From Macrobrachium rosenbergii (taxonomy: Eukaryota; Arthropoda; Malacostraca; Decapoda; Palaemonidae): a stretch of 64,000 bases of DNA. The notes below the pieces were generated by a model, which was given only the letters and a program-made list of their open reading frames with translations, was not told where the DNA came from and did no database searches. Below are positions 1 through 10,470 of this stretch, one piece after another (within the stretch, counting starts at the first letter, position 1; each line of letters starts with the position of its first letter). Where the stretch lies: contig NC_089756.1 in assembly GCF_040412425.1 (NCBI RefSeq), positions 2,851,998 to 2,915,997 of the forward strand, read 5' to 3'. A program made the translations under genes and the position numbers.

Positions 1-99
1 CAGGCCGTTTGGTATCCCGACCTGCTAGCTCTCCTCTTCGAGGCGCCGAGAGATCTCCCCTGGCCCGACCTGCTGTGCCAACCCCGTGAGCAGTACCAC

Positions 100-1085
100 C
101 AGGCAGTGCAGTCCCTGTATCTTCACGGCTGGAGGTTATCCACCATCTCCTGCAAGCGAGGGGCTTTTCGCATTGCGCAGCAATGGAGATGGCCCAGTAC
201 CTCAGACAATCCTCCGCAGCAGTATACAAGTGAAAGTGGTCCGTCTTCTGTGGTTGGTGTCGTTGACGGGGTATCTCTCCAGTCGGAGCTACTATTCAGT
301 AGGTTGCGGACTTCCTCATCTTCTTTCGTGGAGGGAAGCTTCTCTCCGTTTCAGCTGTGAAAGGCTACCGTGCCGCACTCGGCCTAGTCTTGTGGCTGAA
401 AGGAGTAGACATCTCTTCCTCCTTCGAGATTTCCCTACTGTTGAGAAGCTTTGAAAGGTCTTGCCCAACTAGGGATCTCAGGCCCCCTGCATGGGATGTG
501 ACTCTCATTCTAAGGAGCCTGACTTGTGCACAGTACGAGCCTTTATGAGAGTCATCAGACAGGGATCTGACCCTCAAGACCATCTTCCTGCTGGCCCTGG
601 CATTGGCGAAGAGAGTTGGCAAACTACACGGACTTTCCTTCGATGTTAAACACTCGAGGGGATGGGGATCAGTTACGCTCGATTTCGTCCTGGATTTCGT
701 AGTGAAGACTCAGAATCCTTCACGATCCCCTCCCTAGAGGACTTTGTAAGTAATGAACCAGACAAGATGCTACTGTGTCCTGTTAGAGTGCTGTGGCGCT
801 ATCTGAAGAGGACTTGATGTCTCCGGCCTGAGTGTCGACGACTCTTTGTTAGTACTGGCTCAACCAAGAAGGAAGTGTCCAAGAACACCATCTCTCTCTG
901 GCTTCATGAGACGATAAGGAGAGCGTGTTCTGCTGCAGGAAAAGACAACACCGTGCGCTTCAGCTGAGAGCTCACGAAGTCCGCGGCATCGGTCCGTCCC
1001 TCACATTCTAGAAGAACATGTCAGTTCTGTAGGAGGGGAGCGGATGCGCCATTACATGCTGGATCTGGCGGTCGATACAGGTAAG
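100..1085 (+). pseudogene. DIRS tyrosine recombinase, broken
   Basis: In DIRS elements the tyrosine recombinase inserts the circular DNA intermediate into the host genome. Recognisable pieces here are a core segment ending 'LRSLTCAQYEPL', then, after an in-frame stop at about 546, 'LALALAKRVGKLHGLSFDVK', which carries the first catalytic Arg region. The later HxxR region is frameshifted relative to copy 2, which reads 'AHEVRSIGPS'; here the same bases read through 'SCELTKSAAS'-like frames. A possible terminal Tyr region lies at about 1044 ('MRHYMLDLAVDT'). Stops and frameshifts leave no intact enzyme. The family is clear from the alignment with 55640-56620 and with DIRS-A. Confidence 0.7.
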
Positions 1086-1446
1086 CACCCAACGGGAGCT
1101 CCGTTCTATTTTCCGTTCAGGATGATAGAAGCAACCCCACTCCTTCCCTTGCAAGGGGGTGGGAAGGAGACCATAACTATAAGACAAACCCAATGCTTGT
1201 TATTGATTGCCTTAATGTCATCCAACTCCAAGTTCTTCCTAGGCTACTTTGCATGAACTGATGATTCCTCTTTCATGCAAAGGGACCCAGAAGTCTGATA
1301 ATTGATCCCACGTTTCTTACAACCCGATCATTTTGTCAGAGGCAGTTTTCTCTTCCTTGCTCTGTCGACCAGGAAGGGAAGACAAGGTGTGGTGAACTCC
1401 AGTCAGTTCAGGAGACTCACTCAGATTCCTTCCTCCAACCAGTGAG

Positions 1447-1555
1447 TCTTCCTAATGTAAAGGACCGAGGGTTTATATATCGTGTCGGAACAAATCGGTT
1501 TTTAAAAGTAAATTGTATTTTTCCTAACTATACAAACCCAAGGTCCTTTACATTT
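1447..1555 (+). repeat. DIRS internal complementary region
   Basis: The first half is the reverse complement of the element's left terminus, as seen at 50226 in the full-length copy ('aacaaat' side). The second half is the reverse complement of its right terminus ('cctaactatacaaaccc' against 'gggtttgtatagttagg'). The two meet at the circle-junction point. In the DIRS replication model this region templates joining of the two ends into a circle. Confidence 0.85.
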
Positions 1556-1779
1556 CATGCCCACCTCATGCCACCCCTCAATCTGATACCAGGGACGAAA
1601 GGCAGATTGGAATATTTACATCTGGGCAGGTGGTACTCCCGCCTCCCGGATTGTAGTTAACTGTCTAACCGCCTTGTTCAAAAGTTCAACAGCCTTTTCC
1701 AGCCTATGCTGAAAGTAATTCCTAATGTAAAGGACCTTGGGTTTGTATAGTTAGGAAAAATGCAATTTTCTTTTAAAAA
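1556..1779 (+). repeat. DIRS right inverted terminal repeat
   Basis: The sequence is an inverted match to the left terminal repeat of the full-length relative at 50226-50415. Shared features are the Gly/Cys-rich 'gcctcccgga' block, 'agttaactgtctaaccgcc' and the outer 'aatgtaaaggacc'. It ends in the T/A-rich terminus near 1779. Confidence 0.75.
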
Positions 1780-1959
1780 TTGTGATGTTAGCTTAAACAT
1801 TACTATTTAGATTAATTTTTGACACCAGCATATAGCTGTATTACTATATTTGAAATTTAATTTTTGAATGTCATGCCATTCAGGCTAACTGCTATAAAAC
1901 TAATTTGTATATTCAATCCAGGCAACTGTTTTATTTGGCTTAGGTTAATTCTTCTAGCT

Positions 1960-3300
1960 CAATCTGCCTTGCAGCTAAGATTGGAGGAGATCTTAAAAGC
2001 TTCTTGCTTAACCTATTCTAGCCAACTGTCTAGTCTAGGTTTATTTAAATCACACTTATGGATATAAGCTATGCAGGAAAGAACCCTCTTATAATCTAGT
2101 TTACTGTTTTATCTGTCCGAGACTACTCTTTTATCGGATGTTCAGCTACTCTTTTATCTGATATTCAGCCACTGCTTTATTTAATCTGAACTACTGTTTT
2201 AGGCTAATAATAGGATATTCTGTAAAGGGAATCTTACTTAATCTAGTTAGGCTACTGCCTGATCTAGGTCTATATCACCTTTAAGGATACAGGCTACATA
2301 AGCACCCCCACTAATATGTAGCCTTATAAATAGGCTACCAAGGCGTAAAACTAGGTTACCGTTTTATCTAGCCTAGGTTACTGTTTATATCTAATCTTAG
2401 GCTATTTGGTCTTAACTACCGCTTTAGGCCAATATAATAGGATATTTCTTAAAACATTCTCACTTAACCTAGGATAGGGTATTGCCTAATTCGGATTGTT
2501 TAGATCACACTTAAAATGTAAAGGCTATTTAAAACAGAAACTCACTAATATGTAACCTAATAGCTAGCCTACCGTTTTGTCTAGCCCAGATTATTGTTTT
2601 TATCTAATCCCAAGCTACTTGGTGTAAGATACCACTTAGGCCAATAATAGGAAATTTCTTAAAATGTTCTCACTTAATCTAGGATAGGTATTGCCTAATT
2701 CAGATTATTTAGATCACTCTTAATATATAGGCTATGTAAAAGAGAAAATCACTAATATGTAACCGTATACCTAGGCTACCATTTTGTGTATCTCAGATTA
2801 TTGTTTATATCTAACCCGAGGCTACCTGGTCTTAAGTTATTACTTTAAAGGTTTCTTCCTTACTGTAATCTAGGTTACTACCTAATCAAGGTTATTTGAT
2901 TAATAAGGGTACAGGTTACATTAGACAAAATTAACTCAACATGTAGCCTTAAATCTAGGCTGCCATTTTATCTAGTCCAAATTACTGTTTCATCTGGACC
3001 TAGGCTACCTGTTTTAAGCTAATGTGTAGTCCAGTAATGGGATGTTTCATAGAAGGTCATTACTTAACCAGTATAGGGTACTGCCTCATCCCAGTTACTT
3101 AGATCATATAAAACTATAAACTATATAAAACAGAAAAAACTCTCTAATATATAGCCCTATAGCTAGGCCACCATTTTTTCTCGTCTTTAAAAGGTTCTTA
3201 CTTAATTTAGGCTACTAACTGGTTATTTAGTTCACACTTAAGGCTATAGTCTGTTATTTTCTCTTACTCTGATCTAGGCTACTTCCTAGATTATTGTAGA
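1960..3300 (+). repeat. Degenerate tandem repeat, unit about 210 bp
   Basis: About six to seven diverged units follow one another. The landmark 'ggctactgcctaatc...ttatttagatcacactt' recurs near 2013, 2246, 2471, 2683, 2864, 3071 and 3207, and each unit is rich in 'ctaggctac' and 'gttactgttt' words. No coding potential is visible. The array lies in what should be an intron or flank upstream of the EDEM exon and is fully copied at 57500-58850. Confidence 0.75.
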
Positions 3301-4423
3301 CATCGTATAATCTGAAAAGATTTTCTATATTAATAATAAAATGGCTTAGTGCTGGCTATGTGTTAACAAGAGAAGCCGGTTTTTCAGCTTTCACACAAAT
3401 TATCTACCAATTACAAAAGTTTAAAACTAAAACTTTAACTGGGACTTGAAACTAAGCCCTTAACTTGCTTCTTTTGGTTTTTCTATAATTATTGAATTCT
3501 GGAGCACTGACAAGAATCGAATCCATTGTCAGTCAACCAAAGAAAGGTAATGGCTTCCTTGGTCTCTTGCCAGTCTGTTTGTTGACAGTGTGGCAGACTG
3601 TGCATGCGCAGTAATCACTTCTTCTTCTTCTTCTAGCAGGTTTAACGAAGGAAATAACCTGGGTACAACTTCACTGTAAGATAAGGGAAAGAGTCCTCTT
3701 ATCGTGGAGTCCATTACATACTCCACCACAGGTTATAGTGTTTATCATTATGACACAATCCCTGGCCAAGAGAATGGCTAAAAGAGAATTCTTTGATATT
3801 AGTTTAGTCACCATGGAGCTCTAACAGACCCATGGAAGGTAACTCCTTGAGGAAAAAACAAGACTACGTTATCAAAAAATTCCTGGTATCCCATTGTGAT
3901 CCCTTAAAATGGTTAGTTGTAAGGAAAACAATAGTAATGGTAAAAATGCTTAAAGCATAAAGTAGACAGAGAAAAATTTATGCATCATGTGTTTGTTGAG
4001 GAATTAATTTGTCATGAGCTGTGTTAACCCCAATTTGGATTATTATTGTTACATTTGAATTATTGCTCATGTTTTCCTCCTGATAGAATTGAACATTAGG
4101 CAGTTTGTTTGAGTGTTAGTGCCTTCAATTTCACATCTAGCTCTGTTACACTGTGGTATGACCGTACAGTATAACCATTTTCTGAAATGTTCTGATATGC
4201 TTTATATACTGTAATATACTATGGATGTCCATTCTTAACTTTTAGTTTCCTTGTGTGAAATTACCTTGATGCCCAGTCTTCTTTTACTTTTATCATTTTC
4301 CTTCATGATTTTTAAGCTTAAGATATATAAAAATTACATTTTATGGCTGCAAAGCATGTTTCTACTTTTTTCCATTTCCTTTTGCATTGTTTATTATAAA
4401 TTAGATGTACATTTTACTTTCAG
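3301..4423. other. AT-rich intron-like DNA, no gene seen
   Basis: There are no supported open frames. A short (CTT)n tract lies at about 3619-3634. The last part, ending 'ttacattttactttcag', is a plausible branch and pyrimidine tract leading into the EDEM exon. Confidence 0.6.
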
Positions 4424-4599
4424 GTCCAATATCAACATCAATGACATTTTAGGTGACTATTCACTAACGTTAATAGATGCGCTCGACACACTTGCAATTC
4501 TGGGTGATACTAGTGGATTTCGTAAGGCTGTCCAGTTAGTTATTGAAAATGTTACTTTTGACAAGAACACTACTGTGCAAGTTTTTAAGCCAATATCAG
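4424..4599 (+). pseudogene. EDEM1: EDEM-type GH47 mannosidase exon, frameshifted copy
   Basis: EDEM proteins act in the endoplasmic reticulum, where they trim or recognise mannose on misfolded glycoproteins and send them to degradation. The exon lies between an acceptor 'tactttcag|g' and a donor 'atcag|gtaagc' and encodes '[19 protein letters not shown]' and '[14 protein letters not shown]', typical of the N-terminal part of the GH47 catalytic barrel. Relative to the copy at 59965 one base is missing after 'caagttttt', so the exon is 176 rather than 177 bp. The reading leaves frame ('KPISG' instead of 'EANIR') and the exon phase is broken. This may be true decay of one duplicate or a one-base assembly or sequencing error next to a T run. 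The EDEM1 rather than EDEM2/3 assignment is from motif recall only. Confidence 0.8.
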
Positions 4600-4700
4600 G
4601 TAAGCAAATTTGAAGTACAGTATTATAAACATGTTTGATACTGCACTCCAGTAACTACAGGGTTCTAATATCCATTTGAATGTATATTGTGGCCAGTTAA

Positions 4701-7188
4701 CCCTTTAACGCCGACTGGACATATTTTACGTCGACAAAAGTTGTCTGTCAGGTGCCGAGTGGATGTAAAATACATTGACTACAAAAGTTTTTAAATATTC
4801 ATGGAAAAATACTTATAGGCCTCGTTTGCGAAAAATTTTAAATCACATGCCTTGAGGATGCTGGGAGTTCACGTATCACGCTGTTGTTTTGTTTACAGCG
4901 TGACCCAGCTGCGCATGTCATAAATTTCTTTCTTATCCCAAAGAAAGCATCAGCTAACTCTGCTGAAAATCTCAGAAATTCTTTAGTCACTTTGTTGTAA
5001 TTTTTGCACCATTTTCTATTAGCCTTTACATAAAGTTTTATATATGAAAATGTGTGCAAGTTCATGTAGAATACAACAAAAAATAACTCATGGTTGTAGC
5101 TTTTATAAATTTTGACATATTTTCATATAAATCACGGTAAGTGCCAAAATTTCAACCTTCAGGTCAACTTTGACTTGACCAAAATGGTCGAAAAATGCAA
5201 TTGTAAGCTAAAACTCTTACATACGAGTAATATTCAATCATTTACCTTCATTTTGCAACAAACAAGAAGTCTCTAGCACAATAATTCGATTTATGGTGAA
5301 TTTCAGAAAAAAACTTTTTCCTTACATCTGCTGTAACTCTGCTGAAAATCTCAGAAATTCTTTAGTCACTTTGTCCTAATTTTTGCACTGTTTTGTATTA
5401 GCCATTACATAAAGTTTTATATATGAAAATGTGCGCAATTTCATTTAGAATACAACAACAAATAACTAATGTTTGTAACTTTTATCAATTTTGACATATT
5501 TTCATATAAATCACGGAAATGGTCGAAAAAATGCAATTGTAAGCTAAAAACTCTTACATTGTAGTAATATTCAATCATTTACCTTCATTTTGCAACAAAC
5601 GAGAAGTCTCTAGCACAATATTTCCATTTATGGTGAATTTTTGAAAAAAACTTTTTCCTTACGTCCGCTCTAACTCTGCTGAAAATCTTGTAAGAGCCTG
5701 ACGTCGTCTCTTCCAAACACGTGTGTGTTCGTGTGTTAAATCGTCCATCGGAGGGACAAGACAACAAGAGCATCTTGTTTTCTTTCTCTAAAGGAACGCG
5801 ATTTCAACCATACAATATTTCCGTCTGTTTCTCCCTAACCATTTGTTGTCTTGATGTATGTACAATCACCACTACTTGTATTGCCATGCAAGCATTCTAA
5901 TCATGTACTCATAATGTTCCAACGAATCTTCTGTATCAAACAGTGTGTATGTTTCTGTTTGTGAAGACGCCAAACGTCTCGCCACTCCGATGGACGGTGA
6001 ACACACGAACACACGTGTTTAGAAGAGACGGCGTCAGGCTCTTGCAATCTCAGAAATTCTTTAGTCACTTTGTCGTAATTTTTGCACAGTTTTCTATTAG
6101 GCGTTACATAAAGTTTTATATATGAAAATGTGCAGTTTCATGTAGAATACAACAAAAAATAACTCATGGTTGTAGCTTTTATCAATTTTGACATATTTTC
6201 ATAAAAATCATAAGTGCCAAAATTTCAATCTTCGGTCAACTTTGACTCGACCAAAATGGTTGAAAAATGCAATTGTGAGCTAAAACTCTTACATTCTAGT
6301 AATATTCAATCATTTACCTTTATTTTGCAACAAACGAAAAGTCTCTAGCACAATATTTCGATTTATGGTGAATTTTTGAAAAAACTTTTTCCTTACCTCC
6401 GCGCGCGCTAACTCTGCTGAAAATCTCAGAATTTCTTTAGTCACTTTGTCGTCATTTTTGCACCGTGTACATAAAGTTTTATATATATAAAAAATGTGTG
6501 CAATTTCATGTAGAATACAACAAAAAATAACTCATGGTTGTAGCTTTTATCAGTTTTGAAATATTTTCATATAAATCACGATAAGTGCCAAGATTTCAAC
6601 CTTCGGTCAACTTTGACTTGACCGAAATGGTCGAAAAATACAATTGTAAGCTAAAACTCTTATATTCTAGTAATATTCAATCATTTACTTTCATTTTGCA
6701 GCAGACAGGAAGTCTCTAGCACAATATTTCGATTTATAGTGAATTTTTGAAAAAACCTTTTTTTTATCCATTTCGTTACGAAATTCATGCATCATTTTGT
6801 GATAATATTTTCTCTGTGTTGCTTTGATCGTTTTACAATTTGTTATATACCAAAATCATTGCAATTTAATGAACAATACAATGAAAATAACTCCTTAGCT
6901 TTAACCGTTGTGCTATAGCGTGATTTGTATACAATTATATATGAAAATTTTTGCACTGTCATATATTCCAATATTTATATATGATAATGATATTTTTTCA
7001 TTTCTGATGGCTGCATACTAAATTTCAGGCATTGAGAGAAAAAGGAGCCAAGAATGAACTCTTAATCTTAAAAACTAAGTGTGCTGTGATTTAAAAAAAA
7101 AAAAACTTTCTTTCCTCTTCGGGGCTAACTCTCAGACTCCATGCATACGGCAGACACTTTTTGTAAATAGAGGCTCGGCGTTTAAGGG
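4701..7188. mobile_element. TTAA-flanked CCC...GGG non-autonomous element (copy P1)
   Basis: The element starts CCCTTTAACGCCGACTGG and ends CGGCGTTTAAGGG, giving short inverted termini. It is flanked by TTAA on the left (4697-4700) and TTTA on the right (7189-7192). TTAA targets with CCC/GGG ends are the hallmark of piggyBac-type transposons. The interior is about four tandem units of roughly 345-370 bp, with the landmark 'cacaatatttcgatttatgg' near 5277, 5617, 6350 and 6719. No transposase frame was found, so it is probably non-autonomous. A foldback element is nested at 5688-6047. A second copy of the whole structure lies at 60243-62747, and relatives lie at 24294 and 36634 in the opposite orientation. 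Confidence 0.75.
5688..6047. mobile_element. Foldback MITE nested in P1
   Basis: The arms of about 60 bp are inverted: 'TTGTAAGAGCCTGACG' at the left and 'CGTCAGGCTCTTGCAA' at the right, each continuing through 'tctcttc...aacacgtgtgtgttcgtg' and 'gtccatcgga'. The interrupted host repeat unit reads 'gaaaatctcagaaattc' elsewhere, so the insertion is clean with a 2-bp duplication, TC. The interior of about 240 bp has no coding potential. Confidence 0.75.
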
Positions 7189-7192
7189 TTTA

Positions 7193-8296
7193 TTTCTGGG
7201 TGCACATATTTACAGAAATGATACAGTACAATAGTGCTGTAATGAATTAGTGCCAACACATGAAAGAAGAAAGCTGCTGAAGGGTCATGGCATCCTTTAT
7301 TTTTTCAAAGCAGTTTGGTTGTTAATTGGTCATACAGTACAGTACTGTATTTGCTTGACCCATGGAAAGTAGCATATACAGTAAACTTGTTACACTTTTC
7401 GGCCTGGCTTTCTGATAAGCAGCAAAATCTGTTAGGTGACAAAGACTCAAATTATGACATGCACTTGAGCATTGTCAAGTATCTCTCTGCTAACAGTAAT
7501 TACACATAGTTTCTAGCTTAATCCAAACTGTAGTTTACACTTAGAATTCATTTAAAAGATTTACCTGAAAGTGTACCACATTTGACAAGTGTAGCAAAAC
7601 CATCATAATAATTTAGCTGATATGTACAGAATTATGATAAGGTGACATTGAGTAAGATGAGGCGTTACTGTGTTTGATAAATATGGAAACTTAATGTTAT
7701 GCATTACTCTTATAATTTAAAAGCAACAGCAAATGACATCTCAGACCTTAATCTCTTAAAGAGATTATGTTGGAACCATAAATATTTCCTGTTTTTCCAT
7801 TTTTCAAACTTCAGTACTAGGTAGTAGAAGTAATGTGAGTAAAGTAATCAGCGGTTATTTGATGTAGAAAAGGGCACTGTCAAGGTAAAGCAATAGGTTC
7901 AGATAAACAGGTGCTCAGCCAGGTGTTCAGAAAACTATAAATGTTACCTAATAACTTCATAAAATGAGGCTGTGGTCAGAAGGACAAGTATCAGGGTTAC
8001 TTAGTCATGGCAGCTTTTCTACAGATTTTCACAAATTTTATTTTCATTGAAGGAGAGAGAGAGAGAGAGAGCAGTTTTCTGTTCTAGTTTTATTACTGTG
8101 AGGAAAATTTTTTAGATATATAAAAAATTAATAATTTTCTGCAAAACACGATTTTCCTCCTGTTTTATGTCATGAAAATATATTTGTATGCCTTATTTTT
8201 AGTGAACTTAATATTAGAAGTATGTACCTTGTACTCTGAGAGTGTAACTCTTGTTCTATGCAGCAACTTCTGCAACTGTTGGTGAAAGGTTGTTTT
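7193..8296. other. Intron-like DNA, no gene seen
   Basis: This AT-rich DNA has no supported gene. A (GA)n microsatellite at about 8052-8076 is longer than the corresponding tract in duplication copy 2 (about 63612-63630). Confidence 0.6.
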
Positions 8297-8760
8297 GTTC
8301 ATGAAACTTACCTGTCAGATATATATATAGCTGTATTCTCTGTTAGTCCGACAGAATTTCAAAACTTACGGCCTTGCGCGTGGGAGATCAGGTGGTTAGT
8401 ACCCATTCCCGCCGCTGGGAGGCGGTATCAGAACCATTCCCATTTTCTATTCAGATTTTCTCTGTCGCGGTACTGTCAACACTTGTTTTCAGTACCTCCG
8501 TCTTGGATTTCGGATAAAACTTGATTGTCACTTGAGTATTTGTTTGATTTTTGGTTTTTGACTTGGACTTGTGGCTAGGCATACGCTATTGTGGATTGTT
8601 TTGGATTGCTGGTGTAGTATGGTGCCAGTGAGCTCAAGGCAGGATCTTGCAGTAATGCCATTATCAGTGCTGGGAGAGAATCTAATAATTGATCCTGCCA
8701 ACATCAGTGGTCAGGGTGTAAGTCATGGTCCCACATTAAGGGTTTTTTTTCCAGCACTGA
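8297..8760 (+). mobile_element. Possible DIRS-like left-end fragment
   Basis: The sequence starts exactly where the duplication ends. It opens 'gttcatgaaacttacctgtc' and carries 'gccgctgggaggcggta'. The two longer DIRS elements also start 'ttgttc...' and carry a 'gggaggcgg.agtacc' block within 150 bp of the end. No coding region can be recognised downstream, so this would be a truncated end or an unrelated repeat. Confidence 0.35.
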
Positions 8761-10434
8761 TACCTCTATAAACAACATGGTTAGGTTTCTCTGTTTTTCA
8801 AGCATGAGGAGACTTCTTGGTAGCAGTCTTTAATTTGGGGTTATGTGTTTGCAAAAACAAAGCAATTATCTGTACTTTATTTTGTACTAAGTACAGTTTT
8901 AGGCTAGGTGCTACACAGCAATATCTGTGGAGTCACTAGAGGCTTGAAGACTTAACCCCTTGGGGTTCAGTACTATCCGTGGGATTATTTGGAATGTGGT
9001 AAAAGAATTAAACCTGATGTAAGGTTCTGTCTTTAGTAATATGGAACCAGGTTTCTAAGAGTAGAATGTAATGTTCTCTTCATTGGGTCTTTAGTTAGGA
9101 CTGCAATGCCTAATTTCTATCCTTAATTGAAGGTAAGCACTAGATGTGTGAGCAGTGGCTACAACTTTTAAATTTGAAAACTTACTCTTTGATAAGATAT
9201 TGAAGTCACTCAGTGGCAAGGTAATCTTGTGTTTGCTTTGGCTTATCTTCATGGTGCAGAGATTAAATGTGATTATTGCAGAGTGTTAACTCTCCTGGTT
9301 TGTGCAGGGGATATTATTTCTTAAATCGATAGGTAGCCTTTTTTGGTCTACTGCCTTTTAAACCTGGTTGTTTTATGGGAAGCTTTGAGGTACTCTTGTG
9401 TTGAGTATTAGTAGTATACCTTTTTGTACATATGCCTTTGCTGATCCAGCTCTTTGCAGTTAAGCCCGCCCTGCTTTACATCATGACCATCCCCTAAAGC
9501 TAACTGGTTGACAATAGTTTCGAAAAGTTAGTTAATCTGTGGCTCTTTTCATGTTCATTAATATTGCAATATTAGTTGTTTATACTGAACTAAAATACGT
9601 TCTGCAGATTATCAAAAGGAAACGTTATTATCCCTAAAATAAAATCGTAATACATCTCAATAAGGTGGTAAAAAGAAAGAATATAAACTGAGGGTAAGTG
9701 TTCTGCGATGCTGCATTGTTGTGTTTAATGGTAGGAGTTCACCTGAATGCGGAGGTGACACAGGGAATGTCTGCATTCAAATCGGTACTGCATGAATCAC
9801 TGGACGTATTAATTACCGTCTGATATTATCAAGCATGTTCACCATTGCTTAAACACAAGACTTTCTCAGAGCTATGCAGACTGATATTTAATATTGATTT
9901 TAGAAATTTTAACTTTTAACAGTCCTTAAAATCCATTTTCATTGCAATCGTTTACACGTCGGAGGGATGGCTTAAACATTGTGGCACTCTACAAAACCAA
10001 ACATCCCTATGTTTACCTTAAAGTTACAGTATGATAGGCTGTACAAGTCATATTGGATATAATTTGCTGAGAATTTCTTTAAGGACATTATCTCCTTTCG
10101 AAATAACAGGATCATAAAAAACGACGTAGACCTATAATGCCCTACGTCTTTTTGTCGGTTAACGCAACATGGTGTTGGATTATAGGCCTGCTCTTATACT
10201 CCAGTCATTTTATTGTTATTCTTATTTTGTTTTTGTTTTTATGGTGCTTGTAGTTTTGTCTTCGAAAAATTTTCATATGGTGACCTAACCTTGCAGAATA
10301 AACATAGACCTATTCATAAAATACTGGTGTAAAGAATTATCTGCCTACTCTTTTTTTAATTGAAATTTAGTCATTTGTTTTAATTAAAAGTAATCGGGAT
10401 CTTTATGAATACAGTCTACACTAAATATTCTCCT

Positions 10435-10470
<36 letters not shown>

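Larger units (their letters stand above)
1..1779 (+). mobile_element. DIRS retrotransposon (family C), 3' part
   Basis: This is the duplicated 3' third of the DIRS element at 50226-57316, cut by the window start. It holds the segment between RNase H and recombinase, a broken tyrosine recombinase, an internal complementary region at about 1447-1555 and the right inverted terminal repeat at about 1556-1779. The terminus is placed where the match to the internal complementary region ends, within 'cttttaaaaa'. No target-site duplication is expected for DIRS elements, because they integrate by recombinase. Confidence 0.85.
1..8296 (+). repeat. Large duplication, copy 1
   Basis: This block matches 55532-63854 base for base apart from scattered substitutions and short, mostly homopolymer, indels. 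It covers the 3' end of a DIRS element, a degenerate tandem repeat, the EDEM exon and a TTAA element with its nested foldback element, all in the same order and orientation. The match stops after the shared run ending 'ggttgtttt'; copy 1 then enters DIRS-end-like sequence while copy 2 continues into unrelated DNA. The left limit is the window edge, so the true duplication may be longer. It could be a genuine segmental duplication or two unmerged haplotypes. I judged identity by eye and did not compute it. Confidence 0.93.

Noticed and set aside
1442..1660. 72-codon plus-strand frame
   Set aside because: It lies wholly within the DIRS internal complementary region and terminal repeat, so it is a chance frame.
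4695..7192. Tandem units considered as a CRISPR-like array
   Set aside because: Units of about 345 bp with no spacer structure in an animal genome; the flanks show a TTAA transposon.
7189..7192. TTTA right flank as evidence against a TTAA target
   Set aside because: Both duplicates share TTTA, and relatives at 36634 and 24294 have TTAA or CTAA; a single old mutation explains it.
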